A stretch of DNA of 64,000 nt from Mucilaginibacter glaciei (GCF_014773245.1 NZ_JACWMX010000001.1:806001-870000), one strand, 5' to 3'; positions 26,533-34,771 are shown, numbered from the stretch's first letter. Translations and numbers: made by a program. Notes: generated by a model not told the origin, from the sequence alone.

Positions 26533-26898
26533 TTAGTTCTGGTTGTTATGATAGCTCAGGGTAACAGCCGAATGTTTAACCGGGCCACCTAAAGCAGGGT
26601 GCATTTTTTTTAGCGTTACCTGCGCGCTATCGATGAACGGGAATTTGGCCACGGTTTTATCTATGATGCCTTGTACTACCGTTTCTATAAGTTGGCGTGG
26701 GTGTTCCATTTCAGCTTTGATTATGCTATACAGCGTTTCGTAGTTAACGGTATTGCCTATCTTATCATCGTTAAAAGCCTTTGCAGATATAAAGTTTACC
26801 GAAATATCTATAAAAAAATGGGTGCCCAATACCTGTTCTTCGGGGTAAAATCCGTGGTAGGCAAAAAACTCAACATCCGCTAACGCTACAGTTATCAT
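26533..26898 (-). CDS. folB: Dihydroneopterin aldolase
   Basis: 121 residues, the usual FolB length. ALADVEFFAYHGFYPEEQVLGTHFFIDI contains the conserved YHG and catalytic Glu, and the DKIGNTVNYETLYSII segment contains the substrate-binding Tyr. LIETVVQGIIDKTVAKFPFIDSAQVTLKKMHPALGG carries the conserved Lys. It converts dihydroneopterin to 6-hydroxymethyl-dihydropterin and glycolaldehyde in folate synthesis. The promoter element TAATTTTG lies only 4 bases before the ATG. It is the first gene of a two-gene unit with the FAD-linked oxidase, an apparently unrelated partner. Confidence 0.94.
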   Translation of the reverse strand: MITVALADVEFFAYHGFYPEEQVLGTHFFIDISVNFISAKAFNDDKIGNTVNYETLYSIIKAEMEHPRQLIETVVQGIIDKTVAKFPFIDSAQVTLKKMHPALGGPVKHSAVTLSYHNNQN

Positions 26899-26902
26899 AG
26901 CC

Positions 26903-26910
26903 CAAAATTA
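26903..26910 (-). promoter_or_regulatory. -7 promoter element TAATTTTG for folB
   Basis: Perfect TAnnTTTG match on the minus strand with 4 bases to the ATG. This is the shortest spacing of all elements found here and predicts a leaderless mRNA. Confidence 0.55.
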
Positions 26911-27001
26911 ATGCAATATTTGATATTTATATTTCCATTTTTGATAATTGGTGGCTGAAAGGGTTCACGTTTACCGTCCATTTTTAAAAACTATAAAAAA
27001 G

Positions 27002-27018
27002 TATCTCGGCTAGAGATA
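27002..27018. promoter_or_regulatory. Palindrome TATCTC-GGCTA-GAGATA upstream of the acyl-CoA dehydrogenase
   Basis: Two perfect 6-base arms with a 5-base spacer, about 94 bases upstream of the -7 element of the acyl-CoA dehydrogenase gene. It is a possible regulator site. No repressor gene is adjacent. Confidence 0.3.
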
Positions 27019-27111
27019 TGTTTAGTTCGTTTAAAGTTACTTTTTAGTACAAAACAGCCTCTGGTATGCAAAATCAAAGTTTTCAGGCTGTTTAAGTCAG
27101 TTTCAAATCAA

Positions 27112-27119
27112 TATATTTG
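27112..27119 (+). promoter_or_regulatory. -7 promoter element TATATTTG for the glutaryl-CoA dehydrogenase gene
   Basis: Perfect TAnnTTTG match with 20 bases to the ATG at 27140. Confidence 0.6.
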
Positions 27120-27139
27120 ACCAACCAATTGATACCGTT

Positions 27140-28321
27140 ATGGCTAAGACCGACATGTACGAAGCACCGGATTATTACCTTTTAGACGAGCTTTTATCTG
27201 AAGAGCATAAGCTTATTCGCCAAACTGTGCGCGACTGGGTAAAAAAAGATTTAAGCCCCGTAATTGAAGATTATGCACAAAAAGCCGAATTCCCTTCGCA
27301 TTTAATAAAAGGACTTGCTGACATTGGTGCTTTTGGCCCTACCGTTCCGATAGAATACGGCGGCGCGGGTTTAGATTACATGGCTTACGGTATTATTATG
27401 CAGGAGTTAGAGCGTGGCGACTCGGGCATCCGGTCAACCGCTTCGGTGCAGGGTTCTTTGGTTATGTACCCTATTAATGCTTATGGATCTGAAGAGCAAA
27501 AGAAAAAGTACCTGCCCAAATTAGCTTCGGGCGAAATGATGGGTTGCTTCGGCTTAACAGAGCCAGATCATGGTTCAAACCCCGGTGGGATGACCACCAA
27601 TATCAGGGACAAAGGCGACCATTATTTATTAAACGGCGCCAAAATGTGGATCTCGAACGCGCCTTTTGCAGATATTGCGGTGGTATGGGCGCGGGACGAC
27701 GCCGGCAAGGTGCGCGGTTTGATCGTTGAACGCGGCATGGAAGGGTTTACTACCCCCACAACTCATAATAAATGGTCTTTAAGGGCATCGGCAACGGGCG
27801 AATTGGTATTTGATAATGTAAAGATCCCGAAAGAAAATATACTGCCGAATATATCAGGGCTAAAGGGCCCACTGGGGTGCTTAAACCAGGCGCGGTACGG
27901 CATTGCCTGGGGTGCCTTGGGTGCCGCTATGGATTGCTACGATACCGCTTTAAGATACGCTAAAGAGCGGGTGCAATTTGGCAAACCAATCGCGGCGTTC
28001 CAGTTACAACAGAAAAAACTTGCCGAGATGATCACTGAGATTACTAAAGGGCAATTATTAGTTTGGCGGTTAGCAACCTTGAAAAATGAAGGGCGTGCGA
28101 CTGCTGCGCAAATATCAATGGCAAAACGGAATAGTGTTGAGGTTGCCATTAATATAGCACGTGAGGCAAGGCAGATGCTTGGTGGAATGGGCATCACCGG
28201 CGAATATCCAATTATGCGGCATATGATGAACCTTGAGTCGGTTATTACGTATGAAGGTACACACGACATTCACTTGCTGATAACCGGTATGGATATTACC
28301 GGAGAAGATGCTTTTAAATAG
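27140..28321 (+). CDS. gcdH: Acyl-CoA dehydrogenase, glutaryl-CoA dehydrogenase type
   Basis: 393 residues. The three-domain acyl-CoA dehydrogenase layout is complete: the N-terminal helical domain, the middle beta-domain (MGCFGLTEPDHGSNPGGM and KMWISNAPFADIAVVWA) and the C-terminal helical domain. The catalytic glutamate lies in TYEGTHDIHLLITGMDITG (Glu372), and the surrounding sequence is that of glutaryl-CoA dehydrogenase rather than of straight-chain enzymes. The enzyme would oxidise and decarboxylate glutaryl-CoA to crotonyl-CoA in lysine/tryptophan breakdown, passing electrons to the flavoprotein encoded by etfB-etfA at 61-62.7 kb. It is monocistronic. Confidence 0.9.
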   Translation: MAKTDMYEAPDYYLLDELLSEEHKLIRQTVRDWVKKDLSPVIEDYAQKAEFPSHLIKGLADIGAFGPTVPIEYGGAGLDYMAYGIIMQELERGDSGIRSTASVQGSLVMYPINAYGSEEQKKKYLPKLASGEMMGCFGLTEPDHGSNPGGMTTNIRDKGDHYLLNGAKMWISNAPFADIAVVWARDDAGKVRGLIVERGMEGFTTPTTHNKWSLRASATGELVFDNVKIPKENILPNISGLKGPLGCLNQARYGIAWGALGAAMDCYDTALRYAKERVQFGKPIAAFQLQQKKLAEMITEITKGQLLVWRLATLKNEGRATAAQISMAKRNSVEVAINIAREARQMLGGMGITGEYPIMRHMMNLESVITYEGTHDIHLLITGMDITGEDAFK

Positions 28322-28359
28322 AAAAGAAATTTTTTTAAAAATAGAGCTATTGGTGGTAA

Positions 28360-30534
28360 ATGTTGTGTGCAAACATTATATTTGTTATAGTAACAGTTAA
28401 CCCGATACAAACATTGATACCAAAGCGGCCCTATTTTGCCAGTACCTCAACATGGCATCTTTGGCTTTGTGTATTTTTGATCTTTTCTGCTTCTTGTAAA
28501 GAAAAAACAGCAGACGATGGCAAGTACTCTGCCGCGTTTATGCCTGTTTTAGATAGTGTTAATAAAATATTTGATACTGACCCGGATAGGGCTGTAAGAT
28601 ATCTCGATTCTGCTTTCAACCAGCTGAACCAACCTAACATCAGTGATCGTTTCCGGGTTTACGGATTGCACTTTGTTTATCAGAAAAAGTTAAAACACGA
28701 TTACAATAAAGCACTTTTGTATGCCGACAGCATGATGCTGGAAGCTAATAAAAGTTTAAATAAAGACCAGTACGCGGCTATTTTTGCCGAGTCTAACTTT
28801 GCTAAAGGAGATGCCTATTTCGAGTTAAAACAGTTTAACGATGCCTACCAATACTATTACCAGGGTTACTTAACAGGTAAGCAGTATTTAAATAGTTATG
28901 CCCTGGCAGATTATACCTACCGTATGGGGATGATTATGTACAAGAAGGGGCATTATAGGCTGGCGGCCAATTATTTTAAAGCCAGTTACAAGCAAGGCCT
29001 TCTGGATAGAAATGATTTCCCTGCGTTTTTTAGGAAACAGGAATTACTGGATAACATCGGTCTGAGTTACAAGCACAGTAACCAGAACGACAGCGCACTG
29101 GTTTACTTTAACAAAACGCTTCAGTTTTTAGACCAGCAAAAAAATAATTTCCCCAAAAAGCGCAATTTGGTCAATATGGCGCAAGGCGTTGTTTATGGTA
29201 ATAAGGCAGATCTTTACATTCAAAGCGGGGCTGATGTTCAGGCTATCGATCTGCTTAAAAAGAGTATTGCTATTAATTTACAAAAAGGCCGAGATAACTA
29301 TGATGCTGAGCTTACCGAAATCAAACTCGGGCAAATTTATTTGAAGCAAAATCAAACAGATTCTCTCGCTGTACTGCTTACAAACCTACGCAGGCAGTTA
29401 GACACGGTAACCAATGCAGATGCCGAAGCCGGTTACGCGCGACTGGTTGGTAATTACTACGTACTAAAAGATGACGCGAAAAAAGCTATTGGTTATTTAC
29501 AGCGATACGAAGTAATTAAAGACTCGTTGGTACAGAAATCCAATCTTTTATTAGAGTCGGATGTAAACCAGCAACTGACCAACTACGAAAAACAGCACGA
29601 GATAGATACATTAAGCACCGACAATAAATTGAAGGTAATCTACCTGTACGTGACTATATTTTTAACTATAATGGCCGTGGTGATCATTTTTTTGGTATAC
29701 CGTAACTGGACCCGCTCAAAAAAGGATGTAAAAACGGTTAACCTGCTAAACCAGCAAATAAACGAGCAAAACAAGGTGTTAGAAGGCACTTTAAACGAGC
29801 TAAACAATAGCAGCCAGGAAAAGGATAGGATATTACGCACCGTAGCGCATGACCTGCGAAACCCAATTGGCGGCATTGCCTCTTTAACTGCCCTGATGGC
29901 CGAAGATGAATATAGCGATGAGCAAAAGGAATTGATCAATCTGGTTAAAGAAACCTCGGTCAATTCCCTGGAACTCATCAACGAGATCCTGGAGGCTACA
30001 AACATAGCGTCTGTAAAGCTAAACCTGGAACATGTAGATATCAATTCTTTGGTAAACAATAGCGTAGAGTTGTTAAGATTTAAGGCAGCAGAAAAAGGCC
30101 AGAAAATATTATTTGAGCCCCTGCCTAAACAACAAGAGCTTTACATTAGCCGGGAAAAAATATGGCGGGTGATAAGCAACCTGGTAAGTAATGCCATCAA
30201 ATTTAGCCCAACCGGTGCCTTAATAAACGTTAAAGTTTTTGAAAGCGACATGCAAATCATTGTATCCGTAGCTGATAATGGCATTGGCATCCCGGATAAA
30301 CTGAAAGACCAGGTATTTAATATGTTTACAAGTGCACAACGACCGGGTACTGCAGGCGAGAAATCATTCGGTTTGGGGCTGTCCATTTGCAGGCAGATTA
30401 TCGAAAAGCATAGCGGAAAAATTTGGTTTGAAAGCTGCCCTGAAACCGGCACTACTTTCTTTATCAGTTTACCTTTCACATCCGACCATACAGCAGCAGA
30501 TTTATCTCAAAAAGTCGGCGTACCACTTTCCTGA
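28360..30534 (+). CDS. TPR-containing sensor histidine kinase
   Basis: 724 residues from the ATG at 28360. A start at the TTG at 28414 may be the true one: it follows the promoter element TATATTTG and leaves a clean lipoprotein-type signal (LWLCVFLIFSASC). Residues about 50-400 are tetratricopeptide-like helical repeats in the periplasm. One membrane span follows (about 427-447), then a coiled coil, then the HisKA domain with the H-box TVAHDLRNPIGG (His497) and the HATPase domain with LVSNAIKFSP, DNGIGIPD and GLGLSICRQ. There is no receiver domain and no response regulator beside it. Its 3' end overlaps the convergent GH1 gene by 33 bases. Confidence 0.92.
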   Translation: MLCANIIFVIVTVNPIQTLIPKRPYFASTSTWHLWLCVFLIFSASCKEKTADDGKYSAAFMPVLDSVNKIFDTDPDRAVRYLDSAFNQLNQPNISDRFRVYGLHFVYQKKLKHDYNKALLYADSMMLEANKSLNKDQYAAIFAESNFAKGDAYFELKQFNDAYQYYYQGYLTGKQYLNSYALADYTYRMGMIMYKKGHYRLAANYFKASYKQGLLDRNDFPAFFRKQELLDNIGLSYKHSNQNDSALVYFNKTLQFLDQQKNNFPKKRNLVNMAQGVVYGNKADLYIQSGADVQAIDLLKKSIAINLQKGRDNYDAELTEIKLGQIYLKQNQTDSLAVLLTNLRRQLDTVTNADAEAGYARLVGNYYVLKDDAKKAIGYLQRYEVIKDSLVQKSNLLLESDVNQQLTNYEKQHEIDTLSTDNKLKVIYLYVTIFLTIMAVVIIFLVYRNWTRSKKDVKTVNLLNQQINEQNKVLEGTLNELNNSSQEKDRILRTVAHDLRNPIGGIASLTALMAEDEYSDEQKELINLVKETSVNSLELINEILEATNIASVKLNLEHVDINSLVNNSVELLRFKAAEKGQKILFEPLPKQQELYISREKIWRVISNLVSNAIKFSPTGALINVKVFESDMQIIVSVADNGIGIPDKLKDQVFNMFTSAQRPGTAGEKSFGLGLSICRQIIEKHSGKIWFESCPETGTTFFISLPFTSDHTAADLSQKVGVPLS
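28377..28384 (+). promoter_or_regulatory. -7 promoter element TATATTTG for the TPR histidine kinase
   Basis: Perfect TAnnTTTG match lying inside the longest reading frame of the kinase. If it is the promoter, translation must start further downstream, most plausibly at the TTG at 28414. Confidence 0.5.
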
Positions 30535-31860
30535 GCCCTTAATAATGCGCTGCTGGGTTTTAAAATCAATATGGATCAGTCCGAACCGCGGGTGATAACC
30601 TTCGGCCCACTCAAAGTTATCTGTCAGTGTCCAAACAAAATAGCCGCTAACTTTTAACCCCTCCTGTTTAGCTTTCAATATCATTTGCAGGTTTGCCTGT
30701 ATATAAGCCGTGCGTTTAGGATCGTGAACTTCGTCGTCAATTACTTCGTCGGGGAATGCGGCACCATTCTCTGTGATGAGGATCTTTTTTATCTGCGGGT
30801 AGGCGTTGTATTTTTTCAATATTTCAAACATCGCCTGCGGGTAAACTTCCCAGCGCATACTGGTCAACTCTACGCCCCGGTTTTCTGCCTTTATCAATGT
30901 AGCACCAATGTACGGGGTGAAAAATGAGTACTTAACTATCTCGCGGGTATAATTCTGCAGCCCTATAAAATCAAAATCAAAACTTAAATTATCCTCATCG
31001 CCGGGTTGATAATATTTATAGATCCCCTTTAATGCTGTAACATCATCTGTTGGGTAACCAAGCCCTAATATGGGTTCAATAAACAAACGGTTTATCAATG
31101 CGTCGGCCCGCCTGGCAGCGGCAATATGGCGTGGCTTATCGGCATAAGGTTCTATATGCGAGCAGGAAAAAGTGGTGCCGATAACTGCCTCTGGTAGCAG
31201 AGCTCTTAAAACCTTTGCCCCTGCTACAATACTTAATACGGTATGGTGTACAGCAGGCAAAAAATTACCTAATCCCCTCCTGCCCGGTGCATGGATGCCT
31301 AAAAAGTAACCGGCGCCTGTAAATACCGCGGGTTCGTTCATCACCATCCAGTGTTTAACCTTAGCGCCAAAGCTTTGGGCACAAATGGTAGCAAAGTTGG
31401 TAAACCAACCCACTACTTCACGATTTGTCCACCCGCCTTTGTCTTCCAGGGCTTGGGGTAAATCCCAGTGGTAAATGGTTACCCATGGCTCTACACCAAC
31501 GGCAAGGCAATAGTCAATAACTTTATGGTAGTGGTCTATACCGGCTTGGTTTACATTACCCTCACCGGTGGGTAAAATGCGGCTCCAGGCGATAGAAAAG
31601 CGGAAATTAGGGATATTAAGTTGTTTGATAAGATCGATGTCCCTTTGGTAATTGTCATAAAATTCGCAGGCTATAGTTGGCTTTTCGCCATTTAAAACTT
31701 TACCTTTTTTGGCGGTAAAGGCATCCCATATAGATGGGCCCTTACCATGGGCATCACATGCACCTTCCGTTTGAAGGGCAGCGGTAGATACCCCCCAGGC
31801 AAAATCGTCGCCAAAAAGTTCTTTAGTAAGTTGCGGATCTGTTGGAGTAATAGAAGCCAT
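30502..31860 (-). CDS. Glycoside hydrolase family 1 beta-glucosidase
   Basis: 452 residues, a full GH1 (beta/alpha)8 barrel. The N-terminal FAWGVSTAALQTEGA motif binds substrate. The acid/base glutamate is in VMNEPAVF (Glu176) and the nucleophile in LITENGAAF (Glu364). IYHWDLPQALEDKGGW and the C-terminal WTLTDNFEWAEGYHPRFGLIHID are also typical. There is no signal peptide, so it acts in the cytoplasm on imported beta-glucosides or beta-galactosides. Its 3' end overlaps the convergent histidine kinase gene by 33 bases. No transporter or SusCD pair lies next to it. Confidence 0.95.
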   Translation of the reverse strand: MASITPTDPQLTKELFGDDFAWGVSTAALQTEGACDAHGKGPSIWDAFTAKKGKVLNGEKPTIACEFYDNYQRDIDLIKQLNIPNFRFSIAWSRILPTGEGNVNQAGIDHYHKVIDYCLAVGVEPWVTIYHWDLPQALEDKGGWTNREVVGWFTNFATICAQSFGAKVKHWMVMNEPAVFTGAGYFLGIHAPGRRGLGNFLPAVHHTVLSIVAGAKVLRALLPEAVIGTTFSCSHIEPYADKPRHIAAARRADALINRLFIEPILGLGYPTDDVTALKGIYKYYQPGDEDNLSFDFDFIGLQNYTREIVKYSFFTPYIGATLIKAENRGVELTSMRWEVYPQAMFEILKKYNAYPQIKKILITENGAAFPDEVIDDEVHDPKRTAYIQANLQMILKAKQEGLKVSGYFVWTLTDNFEWAEGYHPRFGLIHIDFKTQQRIIKGSGKWYADFLR

Positions 31861-31928
31861 GTAATTGAGCTGTTGAAAAGCCCAAATTGTACATTATTAT
31901 TGTATAATTAAAGTTTTTACTTTAAAAC

Positions 31929-32018
31929 TTAGTGCTTAAAAGATGAGCGCATGCTTTTTAAAAATAGCCATTCCCTAACGTCGTTGATCATTCTTGAAAA
32001 TACGTTGAACAATTTCAT
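31929..32018 (-). CDS. Candidate 29-residue small amphipathic protein
   Basis: A 29-codon frame (MKLFNVFSRMINDVREW...) in the GH1-DinB gap on the minus strand, ending in a TAA. The translation would form a single amphipathic helix with Phe/Leu/Val on one face and Arg/Lys on the other, rather like small membrane-associated proteins. Supporting points are its clean amphipathic pattern and the fact that the gap is otherwise empty. Against it are its small size and lack of a consensus promoter element. I do not recognise it. Confidence 0.3.
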   Translation of the reverse strand: MKLFNVFSRMINDVREWLFLKSMRSSFKH

Positions 32019-32139
32019 ATTCTTATTTTTAATTATATACTAATTTACCTCCGCTATATGTACTTAAAGTACCGGTTAGATTATATAATTATTAACAGAT
32101 TTTTACCTTAACCTGCTTAACAATTACCCTGTTGTTGTT

Positions 32140-32147
32140 TACTTTTG
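32140..32147 (+). promoter_or_regulatory. -7 promoter element TACTTTTG for the DinB-SCO-cytochrome operon
   Basis: Perfect TAnnTTTG match with 5 bases to the ATG at 32153. It lies downstream of the alternative start at 32132, which it rules out. Confidence 0.6.
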
Positions 32148-32152
32148 CAGCG

Positions 32153-32605
32153 ATGAAAAGTTATTTTATCCGCCTGTTTAATTATAATTTGTTTGCTAAT
32201 AAGCAGACTAACGGATTGGTGCAGGCGCGCCCTAATGAAAAGGCTGTTCACTTAATGACTCACCTGTTGTTTGCCGAACATATTTGGCTACAGCGCTGCA
32301 AAGGGATGAGTACAGCAGGTATTAACGTTTGGCCTGAAGGGCAACTTTCGCAACTTTTAGAGTTGATTGAGAAAAGCCATAATGAGTGGATATCATTGAT
32401 CAATACTTTGGTTGAGGGAGACTTTGATAAAAACATCCATTACCAAAATTCAACAGGAGCAAAATTTGATACGTTGATGTGTGATATTATGGCCCATGTA
32501 GTTAACCACGGTACCCATACCCGAGCACAAATTGGCCAGCTATTAAAACTTGATGATGCTGATAAGCTCCCGGTAACAGACTACAGCTATTATTTGAGAA
32601 AGTAA
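32153..32605 (+). CDS. DinB family protein
   Basis: 150 residues from the ATG at 32153. A four-helix DinB/YfiT-like bundle is suggested by the metal-ligand histidines in HLLFAEHIW near residue 40 and HVVNHGTHTRAQIGQLL near the C-terminus; the latter pattern (HxxxHxxHR-like) is the family's best mark. DinB-like proteins are thiol- or metal-dependent transferases or detoxification enzymes; the substrate is unknown. The start at 32153 is preferred because the promoter element ends 5 bases before it. It is the first gene of an operon with the lipoprotein, SCO protein and cytochrome c, so an envelope or redox role is possible. Confidence 0.85.
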   Translation: MKSYFIRLFNYNLFANKQTNGLVQARPNEKAVHLMTHLLFAEHIWLQRCKGMSTAGINVWPEGQLSQLLELIEKSHNEWISLINTLVEGDFDKNIHYQNSTGAKFDTLMCDIMAHVVNHGTHTRAQIGQLLKLDDADKLPVTDYSYYLRK

Positions 32606-32628
32606 TAAATAACATAAACCGTTTTTAG

Positions 32629-33039
32629 ATGAAAAAAATAATTGCCGCTACCCTTTTAAGCTTAACACTGTTTGGCTGCACAGATACCAAAAAGCAGGAG
32701 AAGGATCTGCTTAACGAAGTGATAAAAACGCACGACCAGGTAATGAGCAAAGACGAGTTGATCATGATCAATAAGATGCAATTGGACACCTTGCTGAAAG
32801 CTAATAATGATACTACATTAAACAAACAGGCGGTTTCCTTACAATCTCAATTAGTGGCTGCCGATACCCGTATGGAAGACTGGATGCACAACTTCGATGC
32901 AGAGAACAAGAACAAATCGCATGACGAGATCATGACTTATCTGGCAGATCAGAAAAAACAGATCGAAAGTATTGATAAGCAATTAAATGCGGCGATAGCA
33001 TCGTCAAGTGAATTCATCAAGAAAACTAAAACAAAATGA
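32629..33039 (+). CDS. Small lipoprotein with coiled-coil segment
   Basis: 136 residues. The signal peptide KKIIAATLLSLTLFGC ends in a lipobox cysteine at residue 17. The mature part is strongly charged and helical (KKQEKDLLNEVIKTHDQVMSKDEL, then ...HDEIMTYLADQKKQIESIDKQLNAAI), with heptad-like spacing suggesting a coiled coil. Its 3' end overlaps the SCO gene start by 4 bases (ATGA), so translation is coupled. I do not recognise the family. Its place in the operon suggests it helps assemble or anchor the copper/cytochrome proteins, but that is an inference. Confidence 0.75.
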   Translation: MKKIIAATLLSLTLFGCTDTKKQEKDLLNEVIKTHDQVMSKDELIMINKMQLDTLLKANNDTTLNKQAVSLQSQLVAADTRMEDWMHNFDAENKNKSHDEIMTYLADQKKQIESIDKQLNAAIASSSEFIKKTKTK

Positions 33040-33698
33040 AGCAACTAACCGGATTACTTTTCATAACGCTGATATTGTTTAGCGCTTGTAAATTTAACGC
33101 TGCGGAGACTCCGAAACTGCCCATTTACGGTAACCGCGATACGGTTAGTAAAATGGTTAACGGCAAAATGGTGGTCGATTCGGTTTATGCAACCATACCC
33201 GATTTTAAGTTTGTGAACCAGTATGGCGATAGTATTACATCCAAAAGTTTGAACGGGTATGTTTACGTGGCCGATTTCTTTTTTACTACCTGCCCTTCTA
33301 TCTGCCCGGTTATGCACCGTAATATGTTAAAGGTTTATGCCGATTATAAAAACGTAAGTGACTTTAAAATCATATCGCATACCATTGACCCTAAACACGA
33401 TAGCGTACCTGTATTGAAAAAATATGCTGATAAAATGGGTATTAGCGGCCAAACCTGGTGGTTGCTGCAAGGCAAAAAAGAAGATACCTATCAGTTAGGA
33501 GAAAAAAGCTATTTAGTTGCGGTTAAAGAAGATAGCGGTACGCCCGGCGGTTATGTGCACCAGGGTTGGTTTGTTTTGGTTGATAAGCAAAAGCGCGTTC
33601 GCGGGTATTACGACGGTACCGACGAGAAGCAGGTAGATAAATTAAGGGCCGATATTAAAACCCTTCTTGCCGAAACCAATACGACCATAGCGCAATGA
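33036..33698 (+). CDS. SCO1/SenC family copper chaperone
   Basis: 220 residues with a lipobox signal (LILFSAC). The thioredoxin-fold domain carries the copper-binding pair CPSIC (Cys86 and Cys90) and the distal His175 in GGYVHQGWFVLVD, the three ligands of SCO proteins. SCO proteins deliver copper to, or reduce, the CuA site of cytochrome c oxidase. It overlaps by 4 bases both the lipoprotein gene before it and the cytochrome gene after it, which places it in one tightly packed operon. Confidence 0.93.
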   Translation: MKQLTGLLFITLILFSACKFNAAETPKLPIYGNRDTVSKMVNGKMVVDSVYATIPDFKFVNQYGDSITSKSLNGYVYVADFFFTTCPSICPVMHRNMLKVYADYKNVSDFKIISHTIDPKHDSVPVLKKYADKMGISGQTWWLLQGKKEDTYQLGEKSYLVAVKEDSGTPGGYVHQGWFVLVDKQKRVRGYYDGTDEKQVDKLRADIKTLLAETNTTIAQ

Positions 33699-34114
33699 AA
33701 AGCAGGGTAATTGGCCTGCTTACGGTCCTGATAGCTGTTATTATAGCATCGTGCCAAAGTGAGGACGAATTGGAATTTCAGCGTTACTATAACGGCGGCA
33801 AGAAACTGTATGAGCAAAAGTGCCAGAATTGCCACAGTGCCAAGGGCGATGGCCTCTCTAATCTCATCCCCCCTTTAACAGATGCCATCTATCTTAAAAA
33901 GAATAAGGCTTTACTGGCGTGTATGGTTAAATATGGTATAAAGGAAACCATCATCACAATAAATGGTAAAAGCTATGAAGGTGCCATGCCCGCTAATGAC
34001 CTTGCCCCTGTCGATATTGCTAAAGTGCTTACCTATGTAACCAATTCGTTTGGTAATAAAATGGGCGTAATCAAGTCGGAAGTTATTGATCGCTATCTGG
34101 CCGGGTGTAAATAG
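33695..34114 (+). CDS. Lipid-anchored cytochrome c
   Basis: 139 residues. The signal ends in a lipobox (VIIASC, Cys20). One haem-binding motif CQNCH (Cys43, Cys46, His47) is followed by SAKGDGLSNLIPPL. The axial methionine is probably Met98 in YEGAMPAND. This is the short c-type cytochrome often found with SCO proteins in Bacteroidota. It should be a periplasmic electron carrier, either a small donor to the terminal oxidase or a redox partner for SCO. It is the last gene of the operon, directly upstream of rnpB. Confidence 0.92.
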   Translation: MKSRVIGLLTVLIAVIIASCQSEDELEFQRYYNGGKKLYEQKCQNCHSAKGDGLSNLIPPLTDAIYLKKNKALLACMVKYGIKETIITINGKSYEGAMPANDLAPVDIAKVLTYVTNSFGNKMGVIKSEVIDRYLAGCK

Positions 34115-34198
34115 TCTGCTATCAGACCTTAATGATCGGAAACTTGCTGCCTTTTCTATTTTCGGTTTGATATTTTCGGGCTTTCCTCAATATTTCCA

Positions 34199-34206
34199 TA
34201 CATTTG
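34199..34206 (+). promoter_or_regulatory. -7 promoter element TACATTTG for rnpB
   Basis: Perfect TAnnTTTG match immediately before the RNase P RNA. The same octamer precedes the NifU-domain gene. Confidence 0.55.
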
Positions 34207-34207
34207 C

Positions 34208-34585
34208 AATTGCAAAACGTTCTATCGCTCCGTACTCAAATGCGGGGAGGAAAGTCCGGGCAACATAGAGCATCCTGCTTCCTAACGGGAAGGCGCCCGC
34301 AGCGGGCGACAGCAAGTGCCACAGAGAATATACCGCCTGCAAGGGTAAGGGTGAAAACGTGAGGTAAGAGCTCACGGCTTTTCCGGGCGATCGGGATCGC
34401 GGTAAACCTCAGGAGTTGAAAAACCAAATAGGTTCTGAAAGTGGGGCTGCTCGCTCCCGTGCCGATCCGTCGGCCGTTAGAATGGGTAGGTTGATAAAGC
34501 CTGTTAGCAATAACAGGACAAGATTAATGATAGAAATTCCCTCAAGGGAACACAGAACCCGGCTTACAGATTTGCTGCTGTGAAG
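34208..34585 (+). ncRNA. rnpB: RNase P RNA (rnpB), bacterial class A
   Basis: The P4-forming sequences are both present: GAGGAAAGTCCGGGC at about 34247-34261 near the 5' end and ACAGAACCCGGCTTA at about 34552-34566 near the 3' end. Between them are the stems and purine-rich joining loops expected of a bacterial RNase P RNA (for example GGTAAGGGTGAAAACGTGAGGTAAGAG). The likely P1 is GCAAA (34212-34216) with TTTGC (34571-34575). The RNA cleaves pre-tRNA 5' leaders. Ends are approximate, bounded by the -7 element and the terminator. Several small open frames across it are artefacts of this RNA. Confidence 0.95.
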
Positions 34586-34616
34586 ATCCCCTCTCCGGAG
34601 GGGATTTTCTGTTTTT
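34586..34616 (+). terminator. Intrinsic terminator of rnpB
   Basis: Perfect 8-bp stem ATCCCCTC/GAGGGGAT (34586-34593 with 34598-34605) followed by TTTCTGTTTTT. Confidence 0.9.
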
Positions 34617-34771
34617 AGTAAGTTGTTAATAACTTGAATGGTTTTCAATAATAGGTTTATAAATACTCGCCTAACCATCAACTCTCAATTCTACAAAACC
34701 ACTGTTTAATATTCTATACAATTTATATATTAGCAGCCCAAACATTCTACCGTAAATTCAGTTTAAATCAC

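Noticed and set aside
26899..27139. Possible tRNA or other RNA gene in the folB-acyl-CoA dehydrogenase gap
   Set aside because: No cloverleaf or T-loop consensus (GGTTCGAATC-like) could be made out; only a short palindrome and promoter elements were seen.
34086..34681. Several open frames of 60-90 codons on both strands between the cytochrome c gene and the response regulator
   Set aside because: They lie across the RNase P RNA and its terminator. The RNA's conserved P4 sequences explain the region; the frames are by-products.
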